A DNA stretch of 64,000 nucleotides from Pseudomonas chlororaphis subsp. piscium (GTDB taxonomy: Bacteria > Pseudomonadota > Gammaproteobacteria > Pseudomonadales > Pseudomonadaceae), in NCBI RefSeq assembly GCF_003850345.1, contig NZ_CP027707.1, forward strand, positions 744,001 to 808,000. Direction: 5' to 3'. A program made the position numbers and the translations under genes. Shown piece after piece: positions 29,263 to 38,499 of the stretch; the first letter of the stretch is position 1, and each line of letters begins with the position of its first letter. Below the pieces are notes generated by a model. The model did not search any database, was not told the origin of the DNA, and worked only from the letters and a program-made list of their open reading frames with translations.

Positions 29263-29303
29263 CGACATCCCTTCAGGTGCATTTGCTCTTCTGGAGACAC
29301 ATC

Positions 29304-29861
29304 ATGTTCCGCCCTCTTGCTTCACTGGCCCTGGCCGCGCTGCTCAGCGCCTGCGCCGCCAACCAGGTCAACCATGACTTCGATGCCAGTCGCGACTTCG
29401 CGGCCTATCGCAGCTGGAGTTTCAAGGAACCCGCCCTGCAGTACCGCCCCGACGATCCGCGGATCAAGAGTGACCTGACCGAACAGCGCATCCGCCAGGC
29501 GGTCAGCGATCAGCTGGACCAGCGCGGCCTGCGTCCGGCTGCGGCGGGCAAAAAGGCTGATCTCAACGTTCAGACTTACCTGATCGTCGAGAACCGCCAG
29601 CAGCAGGTCACTACCAATTACGGCGGCGGCTGGGGTGGCCCGTGGAACGGCTACTGGGGCGCGCCGATGTACAACGAAACCCGCAACATCACCTACAAGG
29701 TCGCCACCATCCAGATCGACCTGCTCGATGGCAAGGACGGCAAGCTGGTGTGGCGTGGCAGCGACGAGCAGATACTCAGCAGCACGCCGAACCCCGCCGA
29801 TCGCAGCACGGCGATCAGGGAGACCGTCGGCCGGATCCTGGCGAACTATCCGCCCAAGTAA
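29304..29861 (+). CDS. DUF4136 lipoprotein (second of a tandem pair)
   Basis: A 185-aa predicted lipoprotein from the ATG at 29304 (MFRPLASLALAALLSAC, lipobox Cys17), 8 bases after GGAG; a start at 29277 would place nine residues in front of the signal peptide. It is a paralogue of the gene upstream: both have DQRGLRP near residue 70, a Gly/Trp/Tyr-rich loop (NYGGGWGGPWNGYWG here), a DLLDGKDGKLVW strand and a YPP end. The cellular role is unknown. A perfect GC hairpin follows the gene. Confidence 0.85.
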   Translation: MFRPLASLALAALLSACAANQVNHDFDASRDFAAYRSWSFKEPALQYRPDDPRIKSDLTEQRIRQAVSDQLDQRGLRPAAAGKKADLNVQTYLIVENRQQQVTTNYGGGWGGPWNGYWGAPMYNETRNITYKVATIQIDLLDGKDGKLVWRGSDEQILSSTPNPADRSTAIRETVGRILANYPPK

Positions 29862-29879
29862 GCCGCTGCATTCCGTCAC

Positions 29880-29907
29880 GGGGCGAGGGCTGCACGGCCC
29901 TCGCCCC
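29880..29907. terminator. GC-rich hairpin after the second DUF4136 gene
   Basis: A perfect 11-bp stem (GGGGCGAGGGC and complement) around a 6-base loop, 19 bases past the stop codon. There is no T run, so intrinsic termination is only possible. Confidence 0.45.
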
Positions 29908-30028
29908 TACACGGCAGATTCCCCAGACACAGCGCTGGCAAGTCGCCAGCGTTGTGTTCCAGCCTTGACTACACTCCTTTCACCCAGCGGAGGTTGCGCC
30001 CGGCAGTGCGCCGGCAAAGGAGTGCTCC

Positions 30029-31954
30029 ATGTTTTCCCGCACGCAGTTTTCCGGACCGGCTCGGCAGCGTGGCGCTATTGGTCTGATAGGGGCGTTGGCG
30101 TTGGGCACGGCGGTGTTGTGCACGCTGGTGGTGGTCGACAGCGGACGCCTGTACCTGGATCAGCGTGAGTTGCAGCGGGTGGCCGATAACGCTGCATTGG
30201 AGGCGGTGGCGCGGGGTGGCAATTGCCAGGCGGGGCTCAGCGCGGCGGCATTCGCCAGAGAAAGCGCGGCGCGCAACGGCTTTGCGGTGGGAGACGACAG
30301 ACCGCTGACAGCCACCTGTGGCTCGCTACGGACCGGTGCCGACAACCTGCGCACCTTCAGCCCCAACGCCAGCCAGGCCAGCGCCATCCGGGTGGTGGTC
30401 AGTGAAAGGGTGCCCACCAGCATTGCCCTCGGTGTAACCAATCTGTTTTCCGACAATCCCGTCAGCACCACGACCTCGTTGAGTGCCACGGCGGTGGCGG
30501 CTCAGCCCAAGCCGCCGCTGGCGCAATTGACGATTCGCAGCACGCTGGCCGATCTCAACCTGTTGAACGGCGCCCTCAGCGGCCTCGCGGGTAGCGCGAT
30601 CAATGTCAGCCTGCTCGGTTGGCAAGGCCTGGTCGATACCGATATCAGCCTGTTGAGTTACCTGAATCAGCTGGCCATCGACCTGAATGTGAGCGCCGGA
30701 AACTACAGTGAACTGCTCGACGTCGATACCGACGTCACCCAACTGCTCCAGACCAGCATCGCCGTGGCCCAGAAGAACGGCGCCACCGCGGAGGTCCTGA
30801 CGGCCCTGGGCAGTATCAAGGCGGCGGCCATCAATACCGTTCCGGTGAAGCTGGGTGAGCTGTTGAAGCTGCAGACCGGCACCGCGGACTCCGGGCTGGA
30901 TGCCAACGTCCAGCTGCTGAGCCTGGTCGAGGCGTTCCTGCAACTGGCCAGCAGCCAGAGCGCCGCGGCTGTCACGCTGCCGGTGAGTGTGTTGGGGCTG
31001 GCGGGCGTCACCACCCGGGTCAAGATTGTGTCACCTCCCGAGTTCGCCATCGGCAACCCGGAACTGGCCGCCGCCGACCCGCTGGGGCCCAATCGCATCT
31101 ATGTGCGTACCGCCCAGGTGCGTGCGTTGCTGACGGTGGATCTCTCGCTGATCAACAGCGTGTTGCAGGCAGTGAATGCCCTGCTGTCGCCGGTGGTGGT
31201 CACGCTCAATACGGTGCTCAGCGCCAATCTCAGCTGTGTGCTCGGTGGTCCCTGTGTAAAGACCGACCTGATGATCCTGCCGAACGGCGCGAACCTGGAT
31301 GTCAGCCTCGAAGTGGCGGCTGGCGACAGTCATGTCACCGGCTATACCTGCGTCAGCGACAGCGACAACAGCCTTTCCGTCGACACCACCACCTCCGCGG
31401 TCAAGCTCAAGGTCGGTCGGGTGGACGCCAGCAACTGGGCGTCTTCGACCGCTCAGGTCAGCGTGAGCCCCTTGCCGCTGGTGGATATCGGCGCGAGGAC
31501 CTGCCAGGGGCTGTTTGGCCCTTGCGGGGCGCGCGTCTCGTTTGCCGGCGGCGGCAGCGAGGTGATGATCGACACCTCGATCGCCGGCACCCACGAGCCG
31601 AATTTCACCTTCGTCAACCCACCGAAAATGAAGCAGGAACTGGCGGACGACGATTGGCACAGCGTGATCGCATCCAATGTGGTCAGCAGCCTGCGCGCGT
31701 CGCTGACCGGGATCTCGCTGATTCAGCATCCGCCCACCATCGGCAGTCTGCTCGGCGTGGTGCTCAATACCTTGCTGACGGCATTGAACAGCGTGGTCAG
31801 CCTGCTGGCCACGGCCATCGGTGCCTTGCTTGGCCCGTTGCTGGACCCGCTGTTGAACAATGTCCTGGCGGTGCTGGGCATCGATCTGGGTAAGGTCGAG
31901 GTTGGCGCCAACCTCACCTGCGGCCAGACCGGCCGGGCTTATCTGGTGATCTGA
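30029..31954 (+). CDS. tadG: Tad pilus-associated protein TadG
   Basis: A 641-aa TadG-type protein of the Flp/Tad pilus system. The N-terminus (QRGAIGLIGALALGTAVLCT, then VVVDSGRLYLDQRELQRVADNAALEA) is the conserved transmembrane and following segment of TadE/G-like proteins, and the rest is exported. The C-terminal part is rich in short hydrophobic repeats (LLGPLLDPLLNNVLAVLGIDLG). It has a good Shine-Dalgarno (AAAGGAG). Its last 16 bases overlap the 3' end of the convergent pprA gene. In PAO1 tadG lies beyond pprB, at the end of the tad operon; here it is a separate gene on the far side of pprA. Confidence 0.85.
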   Translation: MFSRTQFSGPARQRGAIGLIGALALGTAVLCTLVVVDSGRLYLDQRELQRVADNAALEAVARGGNCQAGLSAAAFARESAARNGFAVGDDRPLTATCGSLRTGADNLRTFSPNASQASAIRVVVSERVPTSIALGVTNLFSDNPVSTTTSLSATAVAAQPKPPLAQLTIRSTLADLNLLNGALSGLAGSAINVSLLGWQGLVDTDISLLSYLNQLAIDLNVSAGNYSELLDVDTDVTQLLQTSIAVAQKNGATAEVLTALGSIKAAAINTVPVKLGELLKLQTGTADSGLDANVQLLSLVEAFLQLASSQSAAAVTLPVSVLGLAGVTTRVKIVSPPEFAIGNPELAAADPLGPNRIYVRTAQVRALLTVDLSLINSVLQAVNALLSPVVVTLNTVLSANLSCVLGGPCVKTDLMILPNGANLDVSLEVAAGDSHVTGYTCVSDSDNSLSVDTTTSAVKLKVGRVDASNWASSTAQVSVSPLPLVDIGARTCQGLFGPCGARVSFAGGGSEVMIDTSIAGTHEPNFTFVNPPKMKQELADDDWHSVIASNVVSSLRASLTGISLIQHPPTIGSLLGVVLNTLLTALNSVVSLLATAIGALLGPLLDPLLNNVLAVLGIDLGKVEVGANLTCGQTGRAYLVI

Positions 31955-34707
31955 TCGCTCTGTACCAACGGCAGTTCGATGCAGAAACAGGCGCCTGCGT
32001 CGGTGTTGCTGACGCTCAGGCGTCCGCCCATGTTCTCGACTATGCCGTAGCTCACCGAGAGCCCGAGCCCGGTGCCCACGCCGACCGGCTTGGTGGTAAA
32101 GAAGGGTTCGAAGATGCGCCCCAGCAGGCGCGGGTCGATGCCGCCGGCATTGTCTTCGACCAGCAGCCGCATCCACTTCGGGTCATGCTCGGCGCGTATC
32201 GCGATCCAGGGCCGCCAGTCCGGATCCTGCTCGCGCCGGCCGAGCAGCGCATCCCGGGCATTGACCAGCAGGTTGATCAAGACTTGCTCAAGCTGATCGA
32301 CATGGCCGCGGACCTGCACGTTGAAGTCGATTGGCGCGATACGCAACTCCACGCCCTTGCCCCGCATGCCGTCGGCCAGCAGCGACAGGCAGCCTTCCAC
32401 CGCCTGGGTCGGGTCGAAAGGTTGTTGCTCGATTTCCGAGCTGCGGCCAAACACCCGCATATGGTCCACCACCCGGGCGGCCCGCTGGACCTGGGCATCG
32501 ATGCGCTTGAGCTTGTCCTGCAGGTAGTCGAGTTGCACGTCGCCGTTGTTCAGGCGCTTGAGCACGTTGGCGATGGCCATGCGCATGACATTCAGCGGCT
32601 GGTTGATTTCATGGGCCAGCCCGGTAGCCATTTCACCCAGGGTGGCCATCTTCGCGCTTTGCATCAGTTGCAGCTGGGAGCGCCGGACTTCGGTGTTGTC
32701 GCGGCCGACGGCCTGGATCTCCCGCAGGCGCCCTTGCGCGTCGAACACCCCACGGTCGGACCAGACCCACCAGGCATGTTCGCGCCCCGGCAGTTGCAGG
32801 TTGATTTCCGCGGTGCTGACCGGAAATTCCGGGGTCAGCTGGCGGATGCGTTGCACGAAGGCAGTGTGTTGTTCGGCGGACAGCCAGTCACCGAGGTTGG
32901 CCCCGGCCAGTTGTTCGGGCGGGCATTCCAGGTAGGTCGCCAGGGGCCGGTTGCCGAAGGTCAGGGTCAGGTCGGGCAGGTAGCGACAGATCATCGCCGG
33001 GGAGTCTTCCACCAGGATCCGGTAGCGCTCCTCGCTGAGTCTTATCTGCTCGGCGGCCAGGGTGGCGTCGGTGACGTCCAGCCACAGGCCGACGGCCTCG
33101 ACCGGCATGCCCAGGTCGTCGCGCAGCAGCCTGGCTTCGTCGAGTACCCAGTGGTATTCGCCACGGCTGTCGAGCAGGCGATAGCGGCTGCGTACCGCGC
33201 CTTCGCGCAGCAGTTGCCGGTTGCGCTCGAAGTAGCGGTCGCGGTCGTCAGCATGCACCCGTTCCGCCAGGGCGCCGTCTTTGCAGTCGTTCAGGGTCCA
33301 GCCGAGCAGCGGTTGCAGGCTGTCGCTGAAAAATGTCGGCTGCAGCGCGCCCTCGACATAGCGCTGGACATAGATCACCGCCGGCGAATGGGCGATCAGG
33401 TTGTCCAGCCGGGCATGGGCCGCGGCCGCCTGTTGTTCCTGGTTCTTGATGTCGCTGATGTCTAGCATGAAGCCGACAAAACGCTGGTTCTGGCCAATGC
33501 CCAAGGCCTGTCCCTGCAGGCGGTACCAGATGGCCGGCAACTGTGGGTCGGCCCGCTGCAAGCGTACGCAGAGCAGCAGGGGTTTGCCCTGTCGCAACTC
33601 CTGCAGGCGGCTGCTCAGCTCCTGGCGATCGGCGGGGTGGATCAGGGCCAGCCAGGCCTGCAGCGACAGGCGCCGGGTCTGTGGTTCCAGCAGCAGGTTC
33701 AGGGCCAATTGCGGTGCCAGCTGGATCTCGTTGTCCTGCGGGAACAGCTCCCACCAACCGGTGCCGAGCAAGCCTTGCAAGGCCTCCAGGCGCTCCAGCT
33801 GGTGATGGTGCTGTTGTTCGCGCAAGCGTCCGAGCAAGGGCCCGGCCAGGGCGGCGCTCAATTGCAGCCAATCCCGCTCGCTCAACTGCGGTGCCAGCTG
33901 GCGCACCGGGTAGAAGCCGCAGAGCAGCCAGGCCGCGACGCCGTGATCGTCGCGAAAGGGCACGACAAAACCCTCGCTGTTGCCGAATGCTCGTTGCAGG
34001 CGTGGATAGTCGCCGAGGCCTTGAGTGAAGGTCAGCGCTTGCGGGGTATTGCCGTTCAGGCTGTCCAGCCCGGTGCCCAGGACCTGGCCCTTGTGCCACA
34101 GCTGCGGTGCATCGGGCGCCTGATACACACCATGGATGTGCCAGCCCTGTTCCTGGTCGTCGAGCAGCGCCAGGGCGAGGCAGGGGATATGCCAGTGCTG
34201 GGCCAGGGCATGGAGTTGCTCATGCAGCACCTCGGGCAGGCGGAAGAGGCTGCACAGGCGCAGTTGCTCGCTGATCTGCGCGGCGAACTGCTGGCAATCC
34301 TGGCGTTGCTGCGCCTGCTGGCGTTCCAGCAACAGGTCGCCGATATCCAGCAGGTGCAGGAGCCAGCCTTGGGTGGAGGGTTGTACCCAGCCGCGCAGGT
34401 GCAGGGTTTGCCCGCCAGCGCCATGGAAGTCCAGGTCGAGTACGTGTCCCTGCCAGTCGCCAGGAGTGCCTTCGACACTCAGTGCGCTGTGCGCCAGCAG
34501 GTAATCCAGCAGTGGCACCGGCCCTTCGGCTGCCGGCGGCTGGGCCAGGGCGTGGCGCAGCGGGCCGGTCATTTGCAGCACCTGGGCGTTGTGGTCCAAG
34601 TGCACCAGCAGGCCGACCCCGGGCGTGGCCAGGGGCGGCGCGGGAGGAAGCGCCTGGGGCGTCGTCCGGCCGAGAAAACGCCCGAGGAGTTTGTCGCCCG
34701 AGTTCAA
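31939..34707 (-). CDS. pprA: PAS-domain sensor histidine kinase PprA
   Basis: A 922-aa sensor kinase, close to the length of P. aeruginosa PprA, which with PprB controls the Flp/Tad pilus and other surface factors. No transmembrane helix is evident. The N-terminal half holds PAS/GAF-like regions, followed by three PAS repeats (about 335-690: PEF/PAC-like segments such as YRLLDSRGEYHWVLDEARLL and GREHAWWVWSDRGVFDAQGR). The kinase core has the H box (MATGLAHEINQPLNVMRM), N box (VLINLLVNARDALLG), and G boxes (DNAGGIDPRLLGRIFEPF, GTGLGLSVSYGIVENMGG). The start overlaps the tadF stop by 4 bases. Confidence 0.88.
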   Translation of the reverse strand: MNSGDKLLGRFLGRTTPQALPPAPPLATPGVGLLVHLDHNAQVLQMTGPLRHALAQPPAAEGPVPLLDYLLAHSALSVEGTPGDWQGHVLDLDFHGAGGQTLHLRGWVQPSTQGWLLHLLDIGDLLLERQQAQQRQDCQQFAAQISEQLRLCSLFRLPEVLHEQLHALAQHWHIPCLALALLDDQEQGWHIHGVYQAPDAPQLWHKGQVLGTGLDSLNGNTPQALTFTQGLGDYPRLQRAFGNSEGFVVPFRDDHGVAAWLLCGFYPVRQLAPQLSERDWLQLSAALAGPLLGRLREQQHHHQLERLEALQGLLGTGWWELFPQDNEIQLAPQLALNLLLEPQTRRLSLQAWLALIHPADRQELSSRLQELRQGKPLLLCVRLQRADPQLPAIWYRLQGQALGIGQNQRFVGFMLDISDIKNQEQQAAAAHARLDNLIAHSPAVIYVQRYVEGALQPTFFSDSLQPLLGWTLNDCKDGALAERVHADDRDRYFERNRQLLREGAVRSRYRLLDSRGEYHWVLDEARLLRDDLGMPVEAVGLWLDVTDATLAAEQIRLSEERYRILVEDSPAMICRYLPDLTLTFGNRPLATYLECPPEQLAGANLGDWLSAEQHTAFVQRIRQLTPEFPVSTAEINLQLPGREHAWWVWSDRGVFDAQGRLREIQAVGRDNTEVRRSQLQLMQSAKMATLGEMATGLAHEINQPLNVMRMAIANVLKRLNNGDVQLDYLQDKLKRIDAQVQRAARVVDHMRVFGRSSEIEQQPFDPTQAVEGCLSLLADGMRGKGVELRIAPIDFNVQVRGHVDQLEQVLINLLVNARDALLGRREQDPDWRPWIAIRAEHDPKWMRLLVEDNAGGIDPRLLGRIFEPFFTTKPVGVGTGLGLSVSYGIVENMGGRLSVSNTDAGACFCIELPLVQSDQITR

Positions 34708-35150
34708 AATTGCAGACTCGACTGGGCGCTGAGGTTCGCTGGCAGGGCGGGCACGCTGCCCAGGCCCGGCAGCACGAGGAAGGGGATGACCTGTCTGAGC
34801 TTGTCGGTGGAGTAGTGGACCCGCACCGTGAGCAGGCCGCCCGCGTAAGTCACGCTGGCATCGCTGGCGCTGTTGGCGTCGAAGCCGAAGGCCTCCGGAA
34901 TCCAGGTCAGTTGCTCGCGCAAGGTGTTCTTCGCGCGTGCGATCAGGGCGGCGTCATAACCGGGCATGGTGGGGTCCAGGGCGACGCTGCGCCGCACCGC
35001 TTCGGCAGTGGCCTTGTTGAAGGACTGCACCATCAAAAGCGGCACGCTGTAGCTGACCAGGCCATAAAACACGGCGAAAAAGATGATGAAGACCATGGCG
35101 AATTCGATGGCCACGGCACCTTTTTGTTTTTCAGGCAGGTTCACTTTCAC
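34704..35150 (-). CDS. tadF: TadE-like minor pseudopilin TadF
   Basis: A 148-aa TadE-family pseudopilin. The N-terminus KQKGAVAIEFAMVFIIFFAV shows the prepilin-type cleavage site (G followed by a hydrophobic helix with Glu at +5), so it should be processed by FppA. It probably starts with GTG at 35150. It overlaps pprA by 4 bases (tadF-pprA operon) and is divergent from fppA, which begins 75 bases away. The order pprA-tadF-fppA-pprB is that of PAO1 PA4293-PA4296, as I recall it. Confidence 0.87.
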   Translation of the reverse strand: MKVNLPEKQKGAVAIEFAMVFIIFFAVFYGLVSYSVPLLMVQSFNKATAEAVRRSVALDPTMPGYDAALIARAKNTLREQLTWIPEAFGFDANSASDASVTYAGGLLTVRVHYSTDKLRQVIPFLVLPGLGSVPALPANLSAQSSLQF

Positions 35151-35225
35151 GGCGGCGTCTACCCTGACTGCTAGTAGGTCATGTCAGCATAGAGTCATTC
35201 AGCCAGAAGGGATGTTTTTTAACCG

Positions 35226-35696
35226 ATGCAGCATTGGATTCTATTGGCTTGGCTGGGGCTGTGTGCGGTGCAGGATATCCGCCAGCGCCATCTCGCCAAC
35301 GGCTTGACCCTGGGGGTCGCGCTGCTGGCGCTGGGTTACTTGCTGTGGGCCGGCAACACCTGGCTGGGCGCCGACGCGATACAAGGGGGCAAGGCGCTGT
35401 TGCTGGCGTTGCTGCTGACCGTGCCGGGCTATGTACTGGGCCGGATGGGCGGCGGCGACGTGAAGCTCCTGGCGGCCCTGGGGCTGGCGTCCGACCCTTT
35501 GCACCTGTTGGGCACCTTCATCGGCGCCGCGTTGGCCAGCGGCCTGTGGTGGCTGCTCGCGCCCAGGCTGTTGCCCGCTGTCGACCAACCGCTGGCAAGG
35601 TCCTTGCGCCACCTCGATCCGCGGCAGGGGCAAACCTATGCCTTTGCCCCTTTTGTCCTTATCGGCATGGCCCTGACCCTGCTGTGGACCCGCTAG
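35226..35696 (+). CDS. fppA: Type IVb prepilin peptidase FppA
   Basis: A 156-aa A24-family aspartic prepilin peptidase of the short TadV/CpaA type, which removes the leader from Flp and the TadE/F pseudopilins at the inner membrane. Both catalytic aspartates are visible: VQDIRQRHLAN (first) and RMGGGDVKLLAALGL (the GxGD motif). It has about five or six hydrophobic segments. It lies between the divergent tadF and the downstream pprB on the same strand. The long N-terminal methyltransferase domain of PilD is absent, as expected for Tad systems. Confidence 0.92.
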   Translation: MQHWILLAWLGLCAVQDIRQRHLANGLTLGVALLALGYLLWAGNTWLGADAIQGGKALLLALLLTVPGYVLGRMGGGDVKLLAALGLASDPLHLLGTFIGAALASGLWWLLAPRLLPAVDQPLARSLRHLDPRQGQTYAFAPFVLIGMALTLLWTR

Positions 35697-35820
35697 TCGT
35701 CGTGCCGCCTATCTCTATGTACATAGTCGGAAAGTAGTCTACGTTTATTCTGTACCTGCCCGAGGTGGACGCGGCAGGGCAGGAGCATTCGTCTTGGGCT
35801 TGCCAGGCATGGAGTTGCGC

Positions 35821-36612
35821 ATGAACAAGCTTATATCCCGCATCAAAGTACTGGTGGTCGACGACCAGTCGCTGATAGTCGAAGAGCTTTGCGAGTTTCT
35901 TGAAGGCAGCGGTTATCGCTGTGTCCCTTGTGAATCCAGTCGTCAGGCGATCCAGCAGTTCAATGAAGATGCCGAAATCGGCCTGGTACTGTGCGACCTG
36001 CACATGCCCGATCTCGATGGCATCCAGTTGGTGCAGGAACTGCAGCGTATCGCCGGCAAGCATCGGGTCTTCGAGGCCATCATGCTCACCGGCCAGGCCG
36101 ACAAGCAGGATGTGATCAAGGCCCTGCGCGCCGGCATCGCCGACTACTACCAGAAACCGATCGACCTCGATGAGCTGCTGGCTGGCCTGCAACGCCAGGA
36201 GGCGGCGTTGCAGGAGCGGCAGAAAAACCTGCAGCTGGGGCATCTGAACCAGAAGCTGCAGTTCCTTTCCGAATCCATCGACGACCTTTACCAGGACCTG
36301 GACAAAGTACGTCGCGCACCACTCGCATCACCGACGACACAGGCGTCGGACCAGGGCGGCGGCGAGGTGGAGCAGATCGAAATCCCGGCGATCTTCAGCC
36401 AGCTGTCGCCCCGGCAACTGGATGTGGCCCGCCTGGTAGGCAAGGGGCAGACCAACTACCAGATCGCCTGTGAACTGGGGATCACGGAAAACACCGTGAA
36501 GCTCTACGTGTCCCAGGTGCTGCGCCTGACCCATATGCACAACCGTACCCAGCTGGCGTTGGCACTGGCACCCAGCAACTCGGGGTTGCGCCAGCGCGTG
36601 ACTGCACACTGA
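35821..36612 (+). CDS. pprB: Response regulator PprB
   Basis: A 263-aa response regulator with a receiver domain (VVDDQS acidic pair, phospho-acceptor in LVLCDLHMPDLDG, KPID lysine) at residues about 9-125, a coiled linker, and a LuxR-type helix-turn-helix (LSPRQLDVARLVGKGQTNYQ, then LGITENTVKLYVSQVL). In P. aeruginosa PprB activates the flp/tad, cupE and bap genes after signalling from PprA. The ATG at 35821 follows GGAG with 7-base spacing; a TTG at 35794 after AGGAG is a possible alternative start. It is convergent with tadC. Confidence 0.88.
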   Translation: MNKLISRIKVLVVDDQSLIVEELCEFLEGSGYRCVPCESSRQAIQQFNEDAEIGLVLCDLHMPDLDGIQLVQELQRIAGKHRVFEAIMLTGQADKQDVIKALRAGIADYYQKPIDLDELLAGLQRQEAALQERQKNLQLGHLNQKLQFLSESIDDLYQDLDKVRRAPLASPTTQASDQGGGEVEQIEIPAIFSQLSPRQLDVARLVGKGQTNYQIACELGITENTVKLYVSQVLRLTHMHNRTQLALALAPSNSGLRQRVTAH

Positions 36613-36624
36613 CTTCTTCCAACG

Positions 36625-36657
36625 CGCAGCAAACCCCGGCACCGAGGGTTTGTTGCG
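36625..36657. terminator. Hairpin between convergent pprB and tadC
   Basis: CGCAGCAAACCC pairs with GGGTTTGTTGCG (one G-U pair) around a 9-base loop, just after the pprB stop. There is no strong T run. Confidence 0.5.
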
Positions 36658-36707
36658 TCCTGCATGCCGACTTTTGCCATTCAGTGTGAGCCGCTGCTTC
36701 CTTCTAT

Positions 36708-37595
36708 CTATTGGGCGAAAGCCCGGGCAATGGCGCTGACCCCAGGTCCGGCGAGGACGATCAGTAACGCCGGGAAGAGAAACAGCATCATCACGACGGA
36801 CATTTTCGCCGACATCTTCGAGATGTATTCCTGCAGGCGCGTCAGGCGCCGGTCATCGAGCAGCAGCTTGAGCGACTGCAACGACTTCATCGCCCCACCG
36901 CCCTGGTGGATCAGTTGTTGCAGGATCACGCAGGTGTCGGTGAACTCATCGACGGCCAGCAGCCGCGCGGACTTGTTCAGTTCTTCCCCCAGTTCCAGGC
37001 CGGAATCCACCCGGGCCAGCACCATGCGCAGCTCCTGGGTCAGGGCCGGCAGCAGTTTCTGCGCGTCCTTGCTCAACACCCGCAGGGCCTGTTCCACCGC
37101 CATGCCCGACTCGAACAGGATGCGCACCAGGGGAATGAAGGTGGAGATATCGACCGCCAGTTGTTTCTGCCGTCTGCTGGCGGCCATGGCCAACAGACGC
37201 TTGGGCAACAGGTAGCCGAGGCTCAGGGCGAACACCGGGGCGACCCAGTGGTTTTTCGCCGCCGGGAAAAACACCCCCTGGATTACCAGGGTCAGGCCCA
37301 GGGCGAGCACGGGTACGCCGATCTGGCAGGCGGCGAACAGTGAGCGTTGCCGCGCGCTGCGCCAGCCCAGGCGGTTGAGCAGCAACTGGGTTTCGTTGTC
37401 GAGCCTGACCGCATGCTGGCCGATCTTGCTGTCGCCCAGCACGTGCAGCCAGTTGCCCAGAGTGTTGTCGCGCGCCAGGTGCCCCTGCAGGCGTTCGGTC
37501 ACCTGACGCGTTCGCCGACGCTGTTCCAGCCAACTGCTCAGCATCAGCAGCATGGCGGCGAGAAACAACAGTGCACTGATCAGCAAGGCTGTCAT
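36708..37595 (-). CDS. tadC: Tad pilus platform protein TadC
   Basis: A 295-aa T2SF-fold inner-membrane platform protein of the Flp pilus machine. It has an N-terminal helix (LLISALLFLAAMLLMLSSW), cytoplasmic T2SF domain (VDISTFIPLVRILFESGMAVEQAL) and hydrophobic C-terminus. I choose the ATG at 37595, 8 bases after GGAG; a GTG at 37604 directly abuts that site. It follows tadB with overlapping ends and is the last gene of the rcpC-tadZABC operon; tadD, the usual next gene, is not present, and the convergent pprB lies 95 bases away. Confidence 0.9.
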   Translation of the reverse strand: MTALLISALLFLAAMLLMLSSWLEQRRRTRQVTERLQGHLARDNTLGNWLHVLGDSKIGQHAVRLDNETQLLLNRLGWRSARQRSLFAACQIGVPVLALGLTLVIQGVFFPAAKNHWVAPVFALSLGYLLPKRLLAMAASRRQKQLAVDISTFIPLVRILFESGMAVEQALRVLSKDAQKLLPALTQELRMVLARVDSGLELGEELNKSARLLAVDEFTDTCVILQQLIHQGGGAMKSLQSLKLLLDDRRLTRLQEYISKMSAKMSVVMMLFLFPALLIVLAGPGVSAIARAFAQ

Positions 37596-37596
37596 G

Positions 37597-38481
37597 TCAA
37601 ACACTCCGCAGCATGCGCCAGAGCAGCGCGCAACCGACGACCTGCAAACCGAAGGCGAGCAGCAGCATCATCCGGCCCCCGCTCTGGTTCCACATGCTCA
37701 TCAGGTAGGTCGGGTTGGCTATCAGGAAATAGCCGGCCAGTGACACCGGCAGGGCCGCGAGGACCATCGCGGTGACACGAGTTTCGCCGGTCATGGCGCG
37801 CAGTTGCCGGGCGGCCTGGTCGCGTTCGCGGATCAGCTTGATCAGGTTTTCCAGCAGCTCGCTGGCATTGCCGCCATAGCGGTGGTTGACCTTGAGCCCG
37901 AGGGCGAACAGACGCAGTTCATCGCGCTCGTACAGTTCGGCGAAGTCCGCCACCGCATCCGGCAGGTTGACCCCCAACAGCACGTTGCGCTGGACCCGGC
38001 CCATGGCGTGCTGCAACGGATTGTCGGCGGCCTCGATGCCGCCCAGCACCGCGTCGGCCAGGGTGCGTCCCGACTTGAGGCTGCGCACGGCATGGTCGAG
38101 CAATGGCGGCAGCTGTTCGATCATGCGCTTGAGGCGCCGCCGGTACAGCCAGCTGATATACAGGCGCAGCAGCAGCGGCGGTGCGACGAGCAGGGCGAGC
38201 AGCCCCGGCCATTTGCCCAGCCCATACCCGAGCAAGCAGCCCACCGCCCAGAGCACCAGCCATAGCCCCAGGCGTTCGGTGGGACGACCGAGGCCGGCGC
38301 GCAGAAAGGCCCTTTCGAGCCGGTACCAGGAGGTCTTTTCCACGCTCGGTTGCGGTTGCCCCTGGGCCAGGCGGTCGAGCACCCGGGCGGTGCGGGCCTG
38401 GCGCAGGCCGCTGTAGAACATCCAGCCCGACAGCCCCAGCAGGGTCAGGCACAGGAGGGCAAGCAGCACGGGACCTAGCAT
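37597..38481 (-). CDS. tadB: Tad pilus platform protein TadB
   Basis: A 294-aa inner-membrane T2SF-family protein that pairs with TadC as the platform on which TadA works. It has two N-terminal helices (VLLALLCLTLLGLSGW and a second near 75-105), the T2SF domain (IEQLPPLLDHAVRSLKSGRT; NLPDAVADFAELY) and C-terminal helices. It lies 18 bases after tadA and its 3' end overlaps the tadC start region. Confidence 0.9.
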   Translation of the reverse strand: MLGPVLLALLCLTLLGLSGWMFYSGLRQARTARVLDRLAQGQPQPSVEKTSWYRLERAFLRAGLGRPTERLGLWLVLWAVGCLLGYGLGKWPGLLALLVAPPLLLRLYISWLYRRRLKRMIEQLPPLLDHAVRSLKSGRTLADAVLGGIEAADNPLQHAMGRVQRNVLLGVNLPDAVADFAELYERDELRLFALGLKVNHRYGGNASELLENLIKLIRERDQAARQLRAMTGETRVTAMVLAALPVSLAGYFLIANPTYLMSMWNQSGGRMMLLLAFGLQVVGCALLWRMLRSV

Positions 38482-38499
38482 GCGATGGCGCTCCCAGGC

